Origin: Glandiceps talaboti
Taxonomy: Eukaryota > Hemichordata > Enteropneusta > Spengelidae
DNA length: 64,000 bases
Assembly (NCBI RefSeq): GCF_964340395.1
Contig: NC_135555.1
Coordinates: 9,253,931 to 9,317,930, forward strand
Direction of reading: 5' to 3'
The translations under genes and the position numbers were made by a program. A model generated the notes under the pieces. It did not search any database. It saw only the letters and a list, made by a program, of their open reading frames with translations, and was not told where the DNA came from. Shown in pieces: positions 1 to 11,500 of the stretch (the stretch's first letter is position 1; each line of letters opens with the position of its first letter).

Positions 1-169
1 ACATCCCGGGATACACATAAGCTATGGTCTATATGTGCACAGCCCTCGTCTCCCTTTCTCCAACCTTAGATTTTAGACCCCAAAACCAGGCAATACCAGA
101 TTTAAAATGAATGATGCCTTCTATATGAAAGGGCACAGTAATTGTTTTAAAGCAAAATTATTAGCTATA

Positions 170-985
170 GCTACCATACCCTGTAATGCCAAACTATACG
201 AAATCTGAAGTTTGTATACTTGCATGTAAGATATTGCCTAATTACCGAAAATCATTAATTATACAAATGAATAATCTGATATTTTGTTACATCAGTATGA
301 CTATAAAACTGTGTTAATGCATGTACCAAATATGAAATTTGAAGTGTGCATTCTGAAATTTGAATAGCCTAATAACTGAAAACCATTAATTATGCAAATT
401 AAACATTACAACTAACAGTTACATCAACATGCATTTTAAAACATGTTCGCATTGTTGGTGTATGTACCACATGTATTGAATTTGAAATGTGCATTCTCAA
501 GATATTGAAAGCCTAATTACTGAAAATCATTCATTACGGAAATGATTCACTAAAACTAAAAGCTACATCACTAAGTTTTTCAGAACCCAAGCGCATTGTT
601 ATGGTTCATATATGTAGTAAATTATATTGAATTTGAAGGGTGCATTCTTAAGATATAGCCTAATTACTAAAACTAATTAATTATGCAAATGAGTCATTAA
701 AAATTAAGTTACATCAATGACCTTTATGAGACATGTGTGCCCTGGTATCATGAGTGTATGTACCAAATTATAAATAACTTGAAACTTGTACTCCTCAGAT
801 ATAGTCTAATTATGTGAAAACTTTAATTGTGCAAATAACTCATTATAGCTACACTATCAAACTTTATAGGACACATCATCCACATACACTTTGTTATCAT
901 CAGTGTATCAAATTATATTGAATTTGAAGAAGCCTGATTACAGAAAATAATTAATTATGCAAATGACTAATTAATATTCATAAGA
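170..985. repeat. Diverged tandem array, unit about 145 bp
   Basis: The phrase 'gcctaattac' or a variant recurs near 235, 366, 512, 657, 804 and 930, spaced about 126-147 bases. It is followed each time by a variant of 'attaattatgcaaat' and preceded by 'gaatttgaagtgtgcattct'. About six degenerate units are visible. The octamer ATGCAAAT or a one-base variant recurs in most units. Confidence 0.75.
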
Positions 986-1498
986 GAGAGAGGCCAAATC
1001 TCTAAAATAAAACCTCAAAACCTGTCTAGCCAACAGGCATGTCTTAATACCACACCAGAAAACTTTTCATAAATATAGTTTATACATAGAATAAACAAAG
1101 ATTAATAAACCAATAATGACAAGCCTGTGCATTTAATTGTTCAAATTTCTTTTTGGTTTTTATAATTCTATATCTAGAATTATAAATCGATCAGATTGGG
1201 ACATGCTAAAAGCCTCGAAAGCCTATTATACAGAATTGATGGGTTTTCATTCTATCTCGGCCAAGAGACTTGTGGTGTCTCCAATACGAGCAGCGTGGTG
1301 GTAAGACCCCATGGTAAAACTTCTTTTTTGCAATTATTGTTCAATATAGATTATTAACATCAAACATACATTGCAAGTAAACTATGTTATCATAAGCTTC
1401 TATCAAAAATACATTAATTATCACGGATATATGTCTACGTTTACAAATTGTGTGGAAACTAAAAATTATGTATAATAATATATACGTATCATATTAGT
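986..1498. other. Non-coding, no gene seen
   Basis: No credible ORF or exon. It contains an inverted repeat with 12-bp arms at 1159-1170 and 1175-1186 around a 4-base loop (tttataattcta / tagaattataaa). Confidence 0.5.
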
Positions 1499-2158
1499 CA
1501 ATAATGTACTCTACTGTATTGTTCTCTACTGTACTCTACTCTTCTCTACTAGAGGTGTATACTGCACTGTTCTATACTGTTGTACTCTACTGTATTGCCC
1601 GCTATACTTCATGTACTGTACTGTAGTGTACTATACTGTACTATAGATAGAGGCCTATAGTTAAATTATTCTATACTGTGCTCTGCTCTTCTCTACTCTA
1701 CCCCATGCTACTGTATTGTACTTAACTCTGTACTGTGCTCTACTCTACTCTAGTGTTAGGGGTATATACTGTACTATCCTATCATATATACTGTGCTCTA
1801 TTATACTGTACTCCACTGTACTCTCCCATGTTCTACTGCGCTGCGCTGTTTATATATGTACTGTTATGTACTATACTACACTTCACTACACTACACTACA
1901 CTACACTACACTACACTACACGTACTACACCACGTACACCACACCACACCACGCTGACTATACTATACTATACTATACTATACTATACTATACTATACTA
2001 TACTATACTATACTATACTATACTCTACTCTACTCTACTCTACTCTACTGTACTATACTATACTATACTATACTATACTATACTATACACTATACTATAC
2101 TATACTATACACTATACTATTATACTATTATACTATACTATACTATACTATACTATAC
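1499..2158. repeat. Pentanucleotide repeat region (TACTN / ACTAT)
   Basis: It is degenerate 'ctgtactcta' motifs to about 1,860, then ACTAC repeats to about 1,925, then ACTAT repeats interrupted by a TCTAC block (about 2,020-2,050). Long ORFs here (Tyr/Thr/Leu repeats) are artefacts of a period not divisible by three. Confidence 0.9.
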
Positions 2159-2440
2159 GACACATATGAGTTCAAGCTCTTTCCTAATATCTCAGGAATG
2201 TTAATCTATGAGTTGTAATCTAACTGTTCAATGAGCGGTATACAGTATTCCAAGTGTACCAGACTAGATGATGTCACATCCGAATTTAAGCAATTAAAAA
2301 TGTTATTGTTTTTAGACCTTGAAGAAGACTTCCCCTATGGGGTTGAAATGTTGGTAAACAGAGTTTCAACGTAGACAACAGGAGTTGTCGACCTATTTGA
2401 ATTTAAAACACAACCATGAATGGTTAACAAAAAGTACAGT

Positions 2441-2742
<302 letters not shown>

Positions 2743-3835
2743 ATGCGCATTGACAGCTATAGAGGAATTACAATTATACAGAAGAGCCTACGAATGGCGC
2801 CACACCACGTCTTGGCAAAATGCCTCAACCGTTACGTTGTACTGGGTGTTCAAGCCGAAGTCCTCCTCTAAATTGTGTTCTTGTTATACAACTAATGGCA
2901 CGTCATTTCAATTCAGACTCTTTGTCGAGGTCAAGAGGTCAGTGTGTGAACTGAAATGGACACTGGCACGGACGGCTTCATTGAATAAACCGACAGAGAT
3001 TTATTGCCCGAAATTGACCTTATTTAAACATATGGAAAGAACCACTATTCGATTGGTGCTTTGTGCATTACTGGAATATTGACTTAAAGTCTATGCTCAA
3101 ACAAACTTAATCAAGCAGTCTCACAGACTACAAAACCAGAAATGTGAAACGTCATATATGTCCTTCTATCAAAATACTAGTATATAAAATCCAATGATTA
3201 CGTCTATTTGATAATTTAGATAAATGAATCCATTTTGAGACCTAGTCAAAATTATGGGATGATGTACGCGGAGGTATACTTCAAGTTTTGTAAGATAAAT
3301 TAGAATGGGGTTTGAAAACGTCAATGGTTGATGACGTGCAATATACTTAAAACCAAAGAAAGATATAAAAATAGTATATGGATTTAGATCGCATATCATC
3401 TCATTCACTGTCTGTATCAACGGAACTTAAAACTGGGGTAACGCGGAAAAAGTGAAAATAAAATCGAAAATCGTCACCAATGGCCTTAGAGTTTACATTA
3501 CATGTACCCCTTCTAACAACATGAACACGTGCGGTTCTTTCATGATATGAATGACCGCAATACTCTCCCATCGTCGTAAACTGTAGCCTCTTATTGAAGT
3601 TATACGAAGAAAAAAAGAGGCCTGGTTTGTTTGAATGTACTCAACATGTCGCACTCAATGAAATCTACATTAAACTATGTGATCTATACTGTCTCAGTTA
3701 CTCTTTGTATTAGATAAATAAAATAAACCGGTCAACAAAGTTATACAGTGTAGTATATGATACAATATAACACTGTATTCCTGATCTGCCCTCTAGTTAT
3801 GATCTTACATTCAAAGTGCCAGTTGTATTACACAT
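2743..3835. other. Non-coding, no gene seen
   Basis: Short ORFs on both strands have no recognisable motif, splice logic or codon pattern. I see no repeat structure. Confidence 0.4.
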
Positions 3836-3964
3836 AAATCCTACGGCGATCAATCATTCACCTATGCTTCTCCAACCATTTGGAATCCACTACTGTCCGA
3901 TATGCGTACGGTACCAAATATCGGAATCTTTAAAACAAGACTTAAGCTAGGGAGTCATCAGTAA
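3836..3964 (+). mobile_element. LINE ORF2 C-terminal remnant (CR1/L2/jockey-like)
   Basis: Translation gives KSYGDQSFTYASPTIWNPLL, then SDMRTVPNIGIFKTRLKL and a stop. This matches the conserved end of many non-LTR reverse transcriptase ORFs, YG.RSFS.AAP.LWN.LP..IR...S...FK..LK. Upstream RT sequence is not recognisable, as expected for a 5'-truncated and decayed copy. Confidence 0.75.
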
Positions 3965-4080
3965 TTACGAGAGGGAGGGCTCGAAGAAATCAGGCCCGGG
4001 CTGTTGCATAAAATATGATCCTCCCCGATTCTGTCGTGCCAAAAAAGTTGTCCTCCCTCAACTTTCTCTCTCTAAACATG

Positions 4081-4575
4081 AACCCCCTACCTTACCCTAC
4101 CCTACCCTACCCTACCCTACCCTCTCCTCTTCTCTACCCTACCCTATCCTCTCCTACCCTATACCCTATCCTATCCTCTCCTACCCTACCAGAGTTCCTA
4201 CCTTATCTTCTCCTACCCTACCCTATCCTACCCTATTTTACCATATCCTTTCCTACCCTACCCTATCCTACCGTACCTTACCCTCTCCTCTCCTCTCCTA
4301 CCCTACCTAATACCCCATCCTCTCCTACCCTACCAGAGTTCCTACCTTATCCTCTCCTACCCTACCCTATCATATCATATCATATCATATCATATCATAT
4401 CATATCATATCATATCATATCATATCATATCATATCATATCATATCATATCATATCATATCATATCATATCCTGTCCTGCCATACCCCACCTCTCTGTCC
4501 TGTACTGTATGTCCTGTCCTATCTTATCAGATCCTAGCATAGCACATCATAGCATAGCATAACATAGCATGATAG
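4081..4575. repeat. Pentanucleotide tracts: CCCTA-type, (CATAT)20, CATAG
   Basis: A CCCTA/CCTCT pentamer block runs to about 4,370. It contains a duplicated segment: 'accagagttcctacctta' occurs twice about 143 bases apart. Exactly 100 bases of CATAT (20 units) follow at 4,371-4,470, then a short CATAG tail. CCCTA is a pentamer and is not the animal telomere repeat CCCTAA. Confidence 0.9.
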
Positions 4576-5847
4576 CATACAAAGACGATAAACTGACTTA
4601 GTGATTATGCATATTTGATAAATATTAAACATTTTCTAAGACTGTTCTTGAACATTCTAAATCATCACAGAAAAATACAGTTGGCCATTGCTTACACTGA
4701 ATTTCGGTTAACCTCTTTTCACGGATACAGAAGGACTTTCCAGCACAACGTCAATGGGTAAGGGCATATAAATTATCAGTACATCCACATTCCGATTCAT
4801 TGAACCATTGTTCTCAATTCCCACTGTTAAACAGTGAATTTCGTTCCTACCGAAAACTCAAAAGAAGCTGTAGCAAATTATAAGTTCAAGTGACTGCATG
4901 GTTGGTGTCTATTCTTTGAAACTAAAATGTTGGGATACATGTACACGAGTGTGTACATATAGTACAATATATACCATATAGTGCATATATAGTACACATG
5001 GCAAAGTCAAACATAAACTTTTGGTTTTGATATAGTTGTTTAAAATGTTCATAATTGCTTGTGGATTTTCACTGAATTAATTTGTATTTGAATACTACGG
5101 CCAGCCTAGTTTGACATACTTTATTCAAGTAGAGTAGGCATTTGACAATTACGTATGTTGGTTAAACCTTATAAACGCTTGACACCCTACATACAGGGTT
5201 TAATTACGCAGTGTTACAAAAACCAGGGGTTAATGGCAAACATTAGCATAGGTGTAGGTCCCCGGGTGTAGGTCACGTCAGTATCTTCTATCCAATAGAA
5301 TTTCAATTGTTTGTATAACAACTTAAAGCCATTTCCATTGTTAAAAGGTGTATGTCAGAGCAGGATAACCATAGTTATTGTTGGACACAAATAATGTACA
5401 TGTAAAACATCGTATAGTATGGATGTCCTTAGACTGCCTAGACCATTGTAAAATACACACAGGCAATCCGTGCGAAGCTATCATTGTTTGAGCCATTCAT
5501 AAAACGCCGCATGCAGTATTCAGTGTGACCTCAGACAACCATATATAATTGTACGTGAGAAAAAAAATACACGATAGAAACTTGAATAACGTCAGAGCCC
5601 AATAGTATATAACCAGGTGATATTGATGTCAAAGTCTAGGAACTGTATATGTATATAAATAAATGCTATGCGTATTGAACGAATGCTTACAACGGTAGGA
5701 GTTGTGTGCAGATATAAGTTCATATGCGTACGCTTTAAGTTTGCTTTTATAATTGTCTGAACAATTCAAATTTCAAGCAAATCCGGGTTTGAATTCTACA
5801 GCAGCCTGCCACCATTCATATGACTTAAATTTGCGATGAAGTATTAA
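4576..5847. other. Non-coding, no gene seen
   Basis: No supported exon. It has short palindromic stretches such as cactgtttaacagtg near 4,825 and AT-rich low complexity. Confidence 0.4.
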
Positions 5848-6085
5848 TGTTTGTTTGTTTGTTTGTTCGTTCATTCGTTTGTTTGTCTGTTTGTCTGTTT
5901 GTTTGTTTGTTTGTTTGTTTATTGCTTGCTTGCTTGCTTGATTGTTTTAAATCTATTAGTGTATCAGTTGATCGACTGATTGACTGACTGACTGACTGAC
6001 TGACTGACTGATTGATTGATTGATTGATTGATTGATCGATTTACTGATTTATTTATTCATTCATTGATTCATTCATTGTCACATT
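5848..6085. repeat. Compound tetranucleotide tract (TTTG, GCTT, ACTG, ATTG, TTCA)
   Basis: Blocks of TTTG with TTCG/TCTG variants are followed by TTGC, then ACTG (about 7 units), ATTG (about 7) and ATTC motifs. Confidence 0.9.
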
Positions 6086-6369
6086 GATTGATTCACTGAA
6101 TAGGTTTCACCTGATATATTACTTTATACTTATAATTGATTACTCAGTCGTTCGACCATGTTTTTAACTGACTATTGTTAGCATTAATGCAGGAAGGAAA
6201 ATGATGTCATTACAGGAGAAAGATATTGACTTAGTATTATGCCTAAAGACAACAAAGGTAAGACAACCAACCAACCACAGTTTATATTTAATTTTACATG
6301 TATGCGAATGTTTGTTTATTTTACCATGGAGTGGACAAAATCGTTGTTACGACATATGCAAATTATATG

Positions 6370-6600
6370 CAAAGTTACGAGCGCAAGACGACACAAAATT
6401 GACGTTGATATTGTTAGCGTCTGTTCGTTCTGTCGGAGTGCGAACTACTAGTTTGTCTATATTGATGATGTTCGGTTCACTTTACTTCATGAAGTTGAGA
6501 ATAATTGGTCTAAATTCACGGAAATTATCGTGATGTCTAAACGTAAAGATATATTATCAAAGTACAATGTTTGAATCGGTTGACGAGACAGCTACAGTCA
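6370..6600 (+). mobile_element. Possible LINE or other retroelement ORF remnant
   Basis: One frame, broken by a stop, reads ...KIDVDIVSVCSFCRSANY, then FVYIDDVRFTLLHEVENNW. The spacing CxxC then a His after about 20 residues resembles the C-terminal zinc-knuckle region of non-LTR element ORF2 ('C..C......ED..HF...C'). The match is weak and the 'YIDD' string is not in an RT context. Confidence 0.25.
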
Positions 6601-8231
6601 TGAAAGAATTTCCAGCCCACTCGCTGTAATTTTTGGCAAGTTTTCAAATTACGTTTTGAGATTTAAATGTTAGTCTGATTATGTAATGTCAGATTTTCAG
6701 CGCTCATTCATTGAAATGTGATGTTAGGATCATATTAACCTATTACCCGGGTAAATGTTTTTTAGAAGAATAAAATGATTTTTGGTAAAGCCTTAAAACT
6801 TAGTAAAAGTAAAATTGTCAAGTCGAGGCTGAAATTAACAAGAAAGAGTCGTGTAGTGTGGCTGTGTAATATCTATGGAAATTGGATGTGTATCCGCTTT
6901 ATAATCGCTTTCATTAGATATTAAATATCATTTTATCAAAACCACGTGTGACGCGCGCATGCCTATGAATGGGAAACTCGGACAAAGATGCTAACAATTA
7001 CCTAAAACTCACATGCCCTTGATATGATTACAAAATGGGTGTCATTGAACCTGTCATATAAGACGAATTATACATTTACAGTTTTAGATATTCTTTACGT
7101 CGTCAACCCAAATACGTACCCCACCCTATCACCTGAGTGTATTCTAGCATTTCGAAGCCCAGAATGAATTACGACACACAGGAGTCAAATGTTTGTTTTC
7201 CGTCTTTCCTTCTGTATGCGCATGCGTATGGGTCATCCAAGGTTCATTCATGATAAAGTTTGCATAACCAGCAGTTCACCTTGGTAAAAGTTGGTGGTTA
7301 TCAAACATCTATGTTTGATTACGTATCATAGACTGGAGGTTATATAATGTATATTGCTAAGGTTACCGTTATATTTTAGACTGCATAAAATTATGTTGTC
7401 ACAGATTTACCACGTCTGACACCTAAGCTTACCATAGTAACAATAGTTTTAACAACACTACTGCGAAGTACCGTTCTTGCATATTTCAATCTTTGACTGC
7501 GATGGCATCCGTGCTCATTTTTATGACGATCGTCATTACCAAATATGAACGACATGGGTACCAAAACTGCAAAAATCTATCAATAAAATCCTACAGGTGT
7601 TACAAAACTAGTTCCGTGGTCTGAAGTCATTGGTTGACCTGACGTAAGTCCGAGCTAATGAATACAAAGCATAGACTTTGTGTTTTCGCGTGTTTACATC
7701 TATTAAGATTCCAGCACGGTTTCATGTAGCGTCGTTGGATTCAGATTGAAATTGAAAGTAAAACATTAAAAAGGGGTATTCTTTTCTGTTTGCTGATAAC
7801 TTTCTTCGAGGGTATTTTTATGGATGTCTCAAAGTATATGCATACGTACTTCTCTGTGGTACGCGGTAATGCGATATATCACCGACTGGTTCTGTGACCC
7901 CCGTGAAAGTGAATGGGTCCTCGTTCAATGAACGATGACAACCAAACACTATAGGTGTTAGCGGTATTAGATTCGATAGAGGTGTGGTCCAGTCCACGGT
8001 TAATATCATAGCGTGGGCGCAATATGAATAATTCTACATTGATTTTTTTTTCACGAAATAGACACACCTGTAATGAAATATATTAGAGAACAATATTTCT
8101 GAAGCCTAACTTTATAAATTTCGAAGGCGATATGAATTTGATGTTGCGCGCCGTAAATGTGCCGCTGAGACATGCTAACTTTCACTTACAAGTGGTTGTC
8201 AGCCTACGAGACTGAGACTTAAAATACTTAC
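6601..8231. other. No confident gene; contains a splice-acceptor-linked open stretch
   Basis: At 7,879-8,067 (minus) a 62-codon open frame begins directly at a good acceptor (tctaatatatttcattacag). It has no recognised motif and its phase does not join the signal-peptide exon at 8,232. I see nothing else. Confidence 0.3.
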
Positions 8232-8292
8232 ATTGTGCATCGGTCCTGATCACCAGAAGTGCCGCTACCAACACACACACGGCTCGCCACAT
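8232..8292 (-). CDS. Orphan first exon of an unidentified secreted protein (signal peptide)
   Basis: An ATG with A at -3 and an in-frame TAA upstream opens MWRAVCVLVAALLVIRTDAQ. After 61 coding bases the exon ends at a strong donor, CAAT|gtaagtattt. The peptide has a short basic N-region, a hydrophobic core (VCVLVAALLVI) and a plausible cleavage after TDA, a textbook secretory signal. The family is not identifiable from 20 residues. Later exons should lie at lower coordinates on this strand. A good acceptor (tatttcattacag, ending at 8,068) does lie 160 bases downstream, but in the required phase it meets a stop after five codons. The gene may continue further away, or be broken. Confidence 0.5.
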
Positions 8293-8560
8293 GGTTGGTG
8301 GTGTTTAACTCACGTGGGTATTTTCTCAAACTTTCTACGGTGAGCTAGAATCCAAACGACACAGATTAGAACGGAGAGAGATGGGTGTACTCACTACGGG
8401 GCTCTGCTTGCCCGCAATGCCAGTGACGTCTATTGTCCGAAGGTAATCAATGCCCAAAAGCATCTTTCGCCAAACAAAAGAGAACGAGAAATCGCTCCTA
8501 TTGGCCGAAGAAAATTCCCGACAATAGGGCTCTGCCACTCCAGTGACTGATCGTGTTAAG
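8293..8560 (-). promoter_or_regulatory. Probable 5' UTR and promoter of the signal-peptide exon
   Basis: Reading the minus strand toward the ATG there is a GGCCAATAGG (CCAAT) box at about 8,500-8,504 and a palindromic CACGTG E-box at 8,311-8,316. The stretch has more CpG than the surrounding DNA. No TATA box was convincing. The transcription start is not determined. Confidence 0.3.
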
Positions 8561-11500
8561 AATACCAAATCACTGTACCATTACAGATCAATGACTACTT
8601 TCGAGAACCATATTCTGTGGGCGACATTTACGATAAGAGGCCGCAACTTCATGCAGAATAAGAGAATCAAGAAAACCGATAGAACTAGGTGGCATTTTCT
8701 ATTGAGTTGTTTCAAGTCAATAAAAAAGGTATATGTCTCCTGCCACTTCATATTAAAATCATGTATGTCTGGTCATTCACCTGTATTGTCACTCTATACA
8801 GTACCAGTCTTTTCTAAATTTAGAATGGTGCAACGAATACAGTATGAGAAATATTTCTAGGTAAGTGTAAGTTACGGCGGGCTAAGAGGTATACGGTACC
8901 TTTATATTGTCAGGTGAAAGCCTGGTGGTGAAACAAAAAAGTCTGGAATTCATAGACCCTATTATATTATACCTTAGTATTCTAATAAAAGTACAACGAA
9001 TCCATGATCTTTTTGTAACCGATAAAATGCTCCAAAGTTGAATGTGGTACACATCATGATGGCTGACAAAATGGTCGATAGCGACAGACCGTGGCGACAA
9101 TGTAAGTGATTGCATTTGTGTGACTGGTTCATATATATTTCCTGTTTACAAACAACAAAAGACGAAATTATATTTATTATCTGTCAATTGTCTAATAATA
9201 TACACCTGTTTTCTTTGCGCATTAGCTTTCATCCTTGGTCAAAGTTATACAAACTCATAGTGAAGCTGTAAGAAGCTTACTTTTCACAAATATTGTTCAA
9301 AGGTGATGTCCTAATCCGCACTCCTCCCAGTATTCACACACAAATAGCGATATATTGTAGTATCCATGACAACTCTTTAAGTGCAACAACTGTACCCCAT
9401 GGCAACCAAAACATGTCTTATTACGAATTCTTGCTAACTATTTAATCACCCGATTTAAAATAACTGCAAAAAAACTTACGCAAAGAAATACTATTGTTAT
9501 TTATTTTCTTTGAGGTACTTCAGTACGCCAGACTTCAGACCACTAAAATAAGGCCAGATAAAAAGGAGATGTAGGCCTATTAACAAAACCTTGAACAATG
9601 CTGCGTTAAAACAAAAGAAATTGAATATCACAACGCAAGGTGTCCCCTGTGATTCTTATTCCAATGAGCAACTACATCAAATACTTAGTTTCTAGATAGA
9701 TGGTAATATCCATTCAACTGTCTAATTATTTCAAAAGACGGAATATTCTTACATGGTTTTCTGTAATGTTCACAACCATGCAAATATTTATGACTTGTGG
9801 TGTCAATGAAGATAAAATGCTTATGTTTGATTTGTCACCGCAAAGCTAAGATTTACTTTTCGATTTTAAAGCATTTTAGAGTCTTTGTTAACTGGTAAAC
9901 TAATTTATTCTTGTCTTTAAAAAAGAAAAAGCGATATAAAAGGATTTTGTGCACGTCGTATATTACATTAATTTACAGGGATCTTATGGTCTATCACATT
10001 TTCATCGCCAAACAGTGTCGCTAAATGTCAGCGAAATTCCTTTGACAAATTTATCATGAAGGTGAAATATACGGCCATTTTAAAGAAATTCCTAAAGTAT
10101 GTTTGAAGCCATGTTGGTCATTTATTGCAGACAATATTATTGATGATGATGTAGGGTTATGTTTTAAAAGAATTTGACATAAACTATCAACCCGTACAGG
10201 GTAACATCAAACGTCAGTATCGGTCAAAGGTCTGGGTGTCTACCGTACAAAGTACTAAAACTGAACGCAATTTAACCTTGTTTGACCTTATAATTGTCAA
10301 CATTCATCATATGTCTGCCAGAAATTCAAATGTTTCATTAATTTATTCAAATTTATGGCGACCACACGAATTAATTATAACAAATCTACTGGTCATCTGA
10401 GGGCGTGTGGGGAGAAAAGTTCCCGTGTACAACTTGTTGATCATTGAGTCTGTATGTGTGTAGTTGGTGAAATCACTCTCAATTCAGAATAGAGCTAATC
10501 TTGATACAATATCGACTAGCACTTGGGTATCCTAACTCAGCTCCGGTAAAATCCAGGGACTGCAGTAGTAAGTGTGTCAAAAGTATTAGCATGCATGATT
10601 AACAAAGCTTGTAATGTGCAACTAACATCGTCTTAAACATCGACGGAAGTGACGACATTCGCATATAGCTTCGCCGCATTTAATAACCTGAACAACATCA
10701 AGTGGGTAGTACATTGGGTTTGAAGGATTAATGTACGGTAGTGAACAGTCTGATAAAAAGCGATGTATCAAAACACAGCAAAACATCCAATGGACAAAGT
10801 CAGTGCATATACATCATTAGCCTGTGTTGTCATCTTTCAAATACGTTCGCAATTATTCATTTTCTTTTCATAATTGAACTATACCCTAAAAATGATATCA
10901 TACTGTCATTTGTATATATCATATTTAAATACCAGGTGAGAGCCCTACCTACTTACATTTGCAAGACATGATTCGACCAGGTTTTTATTGTTGGACTAAT
11001 AATATAAGAAATATGGCGTTATAGAATGTGTCACTAGTGAATAATTATAATGTCATACAAAAAAAGTTGATTCACAGAAGGTGTAGTCTCAGACTGAGAG
11101 AATAACAATACACTTCTTGGTGGCATTTGTGAATCATACGTTCTTACGGCGGATTACAAGATTACTGTTCTTTCACGTACGGTTCAAACGGAATAGAACG
11201 ACAAACTGTAATTCTAGATTTTAAAAATAAACCACACAGACATCGGATTCTGTTGAAGAACTGCGAGGTGTTTAAATGTGTCCAGTTCAAATTCCTGATT
11301 GAAACACTCATGACCTACCGTGTCAACTGTCAAACGAGCAAGCTATAGTAAGAGGGTGTCATTATCATTACAAAGAAAAGCACTCAGGTAGCACCGAATC
11401 ATGGTTTACATACACCTTTATCACTGGCTTATCTTACAGTGTCATGTTTCTATTTTTCTTTCAAACTGAGTTCATTCACTTTTAGATACAACTTCACTGG

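Noticed and set aside
1716-2204. 162-aa Tyr/Leu/Thr-rich ORF
   Set aside because: It is a translation of TACTN/ACTAT pentanucleotides with no domain or splice context.
4081-4370. Interstitial telomere
   Set aside because: The repeat is a CCCTA pentamer with CCTCT variants, not CCCTAA.
4690-4870. Possible Cys-rich exon on the minus strand (ECGCTDNLYALTH)
   Set aside because: The frame is broken by a stop after 13 residues, and no acceptor/donor pair or family match supports it.
6440-6480. YIDD as a reverse transcriptase active site
   Set aside because: The surrounding residues do not match RT domain motifs; at best it is a decayed C-terminal LINE segment.
7879-8067. Second exon of the signal-peptide gene
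   Set aside because: The acceptor is good, but in the phase set by the donor at 8,232 it stops after five codons. Other phases do not join.
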